A stretch of 33,689 nt of DNA, taken from positions 1 to 33,689 of the forward strand of contig NZ_QURH01000034.1 in assembly GCF_003428695.1 (NCBI RefSeq), given 5' to 3'. The notes beneath the pieces were generated by a model, which had not been told where the DNA came from, did no database searches, and was given only the letters and a program-made list of their open reading frames with translations. A program made the translations under genes and the position numbers. Below are positions 32,322 to 33,689 of this stretch, piece by piece (position 1 is the first letter of the stretch; every line of letters starts with the position of its first letter). The DNA is from Actinomadura logoneensis (GTDB lineage: Bacteria > Actinomycetota > Actinomycetes > Streptosporangiales > Streptosporangiaceae).

Positions 32322-32360
32322 CGGGACGTCCACGCGAGGCCGCCTCGCGTGGACGTCCCG
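32322..32360 (+). terminator. Perfect 19-bp-arm hairpin after the M16 operon
   Basis: Left arm CGGGACGTCCACGCGAGGC (32322-32340) and right arm GCCTCGCGTGGACGTCCCG (32342-32360) are perfect inverse complements around a single base. The hairpin starts 10 bases after the M16 stop and has no U tail. It is a probable terminator and also the first member of the repeat array that follows. Confidence 0.75.
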
Positions 32361-32510
32361 CAGGGGCGGCTCGCGGGGACGTCTGGCGTGAACGTCCCGC
32401 AGGGGCGGCTGGCGGGGACGTCTGGCGTGAACGTCCCGCAGGGGCGGCTCGCGGGGACGTCTGGCGTGAACGTCCCGCTGGGGCATCCCGTGTGGTTGTC
32501 CACAGCCTCG
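32355..32510. repeat. 39-bp-period tandem repeat forming three more hairpins
   Basis: Four units of 39 bp begin at GTCCCG positions 32355, 32394, 32433 and 32472; the last is partial and diverged. Each junction holds GGGACGT and ACGTCCC arms separated by nine bases: 32376-32382/32392-32398, 32415-32421/32431-32437 and 32454-32460/32470-32476. So each unit can fold into a hairpin, and the arms share the GGGACGT sequence of the large hairpin upstream. The array lies between the M16 operon and the SpoOM gene. Confidence 0.8.
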
Positions 32511-32581
32511 GCGGCCGTTGGGCCGCCGGGGCCCGCTGGGCGTAGTGTGCCGCTTGTCGGAAGACGAGAGGAGATCGTCCA

Positions 32582-33689
32582 GTGGGATACGCGGGACCGT
32601 CGGTGGACACCGTCCTCGCCGAGCCGCGCTGCGCGCCCGGCGGCGCCGTGGCGGGCAACGTTCACCTGCGCGGCGGGGCCGGCCCCACCGACATCCGGCA
32701 CGTCACGATCGCGCTGATGCCGCGCATGCGCGACCAGTACGGCCGCGACATCGCCGGCCCCGAGGTCTACCGCGGCGCGCTCACCCGCTCCTTCACCCTC
32801 GGACCGGGCGAGAACCGGGCGCTGCCGTTCTCGATCCCCCTGCCGTACGAGCTGCCGTTCACCACCGTCCTCGGCCGCGAGCTGCCCGGCTTCACCCTCG
32901 GCCTGTGCACCGAGGTGGACGTCCGCGGCGGGGCCGATCCCGGCGACATCGACCCCATCTCGGTCGAGCCGCTGCGCTCCCAGCAGTGGGTGCTGCAGGC
33001 CATCGCGCGGATGGGCTTCACCATCCGGACGGTCGCGTTCGAGACGTCCGAGGTGCCGGGCCTGTCGCAGCAGCTCCCGTTCCACCAGGAGATCCACCTC
33101 AGCCCGCCGCCGCACTACCGCAGGCTCGACGGCGTCGGTCTCACCTTCATCGCCACCCCCGGCAGGATGGCCTTCAAGCTTCGCGCCATGGGACGTCTCG
33201 ACCGGGGCGACGCCGCCTTCGGCACCTTCGACGTCCAGCACCCCGAGTCCGCCGAGACCGACTGGACGGCCCGGGTCACCGACTGGCTCGAAGCCGCCGT
33301 CCTCCTTCCCCCGGACCTCGCGTTCACCGCGGGGCCGCCGGTTCCCGGAGCCCATGCGCCCGCGCCGCCCACACCACCGGGTCCCCCGGGGCCGCCGCCT
33401 GGTCCTCCGGGCCTGCCGCCGGGCTTCGCCCCCGCCGCCGCACACGGCATGGCCGCCCCTGGGATGCCGGCGCACGGTCCCGCGCCGTCCGGCCCCGGCG
33501 GTCCCGCTCCGGCGCACGGTCCCGGCGCGCCCGGTTTCGGACCGGGCGCGGGAGCACCGGGCATGCCTCCGCACCCGAACGGCCCTGGCGCGCGTCCGGG
33601 TCCCGTCGCGCCTCCCTTCGGCGCTCCGCCCGGTCCGCAGCCCATGGGGCCGCCCGGGTCCTTCCCGCCCGGCCCGGCGCAGGGCCCCC
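32582..33689 (+). CDS. SpoOM-family protein, arrestin-like, with a Pro/Gly-rich tail (runs off the window)
   Basis: GTG 32582 has GAGAGGAG eight bases upstream, and the frame stays open to the window end (369 codons). Residues 1-235 match the SpoOM type: VDTVLAEPRCAPGGAVAGNVHLRGG, then DIRHVTIALMPRM, LPFSIPLPYELPFTTVLGRELPGFTLGLCTEVDV, and LRSQQWVLQAIARMGFTIRTVAFETSEVPGLSQQLPFHQEI, followed by AFKLRAMGRLDRGDAAFGTFDV. SpoOM proteins have two beta-sandwich halves and influence sporulation. From about residue 255 the protein is a Pro/Gly/Ala/His low-complexity tail of over 100 residues whose end is not in view. An upstream promoter is not obvious. Confidence 0.85.
   Translation, partial: MGYAGPSVDTVLAEPRCAPGGAVAGNVHLRGGAGPTDIRHVTIALMPRMRDQYGRDIAGPEVYRGALTRSFTLGPGENRALPFSIPLPYELPFTTVLGRELPGFTLGLCTEVDVRGGADPGDIDPISVEPLRSQQWVLQAIARMGFTIRTVAFETSEVPGLSQQLPFHQEIHLSPPPHYRRLDGVGLTFIATPGRMAFKLRAMGRLDRGDAAFGTFDVQHPESAETDWTARVTDWLEAAVLLPPDLAFTAGPPVPGAHAPAPPTPPGPPGPPPGPPGLPPGFAPAAAHGMAAPGMPAHGPAPSGPGGPAPAHGPGAPGFGPGAGAPGMPPHPNGPGARPGPVAPPFGAPPGPQPMGPPGSFPPGPAQGP

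Noticed and set aside
32349..32717. Plus-strand frame encoding 13-residue repeats from the 39-bp array
   Set aside because: It is explained by 39 being a multiple of three. It has no ribosome site, and it runs out of frame into the SpoOM gene, whose own GTG has a strong site.

Overview
The window is very GC-rich DNA from a filamentous-type actinobacterium. GTG starts are common, third codon positions are mostly G/C, and the gene families seen (XRE-DUF5753/DUF397 pair, RsbW-like/STAS proteins, SpoOM, DUF3558-like lipoprotein) are typical of Streptosporangiales and Streptomyces. A Thermomonosporaceae genus such as Actinomadura is a reasonable guess, but it is a guess. No rRNA, tRNA, insertion sequence or CRISPR array was recognised.

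The core (about 1.2-22.5 kb) is a type VII (ESX) secretion locus. On the plus strand at the left are a very large CbxX/CfxQ (EccA-like) AAA+ protein, an EspI-like proline-rich MinD-type ATPase and a small coupled protein. Converging on them is a long minus-strand series. It begins with eccD and eccB. After a 245-bp gap with a candidate promoter come an esxB/esxA WXG100 pair, a YxxxE-bearing helical protein, a PPE/EspB-like Gly/Pro-rich protein, a mycosin, two YbaB/EspL-like proteins, a WXG protein with a Gly/Lys-rich head, a DUF3558-like lipoprotein, an EspC-like protein, a two-TM protein and a small hypothetical. A fused three-domain eccC lies divergently from eccD, and a second mycosin converges on it with a 50-bp overlap. 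No eccE was found. The end of the series (about 6.6-10.4 kb) is less GC-rich and uses rare codons, so it looks like an acquired cargo module on a conserved secretion core.

The left edge holds the start of a secreted protein and a divergent TetR regulator with a long dyad between them. To the right of the ESX locus (22.6-26.3 kb) a membrane pseudokinase-like protein and a complete receptor-type Ser/Thr kinase flank a 60-codon ORF, an inverted repeat and a strong hairpin. Next come an XRE-DUF5753/DUF397 pair divergent from an RsbW-like ATPase, with an 18-bp perfect palindrome between, and then a STAS anti-anti-sigma protein.

The right end (29.7-33.7 kb) holds a coupled pair of M16 peptidase subunits with complementary motifs and the start of a SpoOM-family gene that runs off the window. 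Two non-coding tandem repeats lie here: a 16-bp-period array before the M16 genes, and a 39-bp-period array of hairpins behind a perfect 19-bp-arm hairpin after them.
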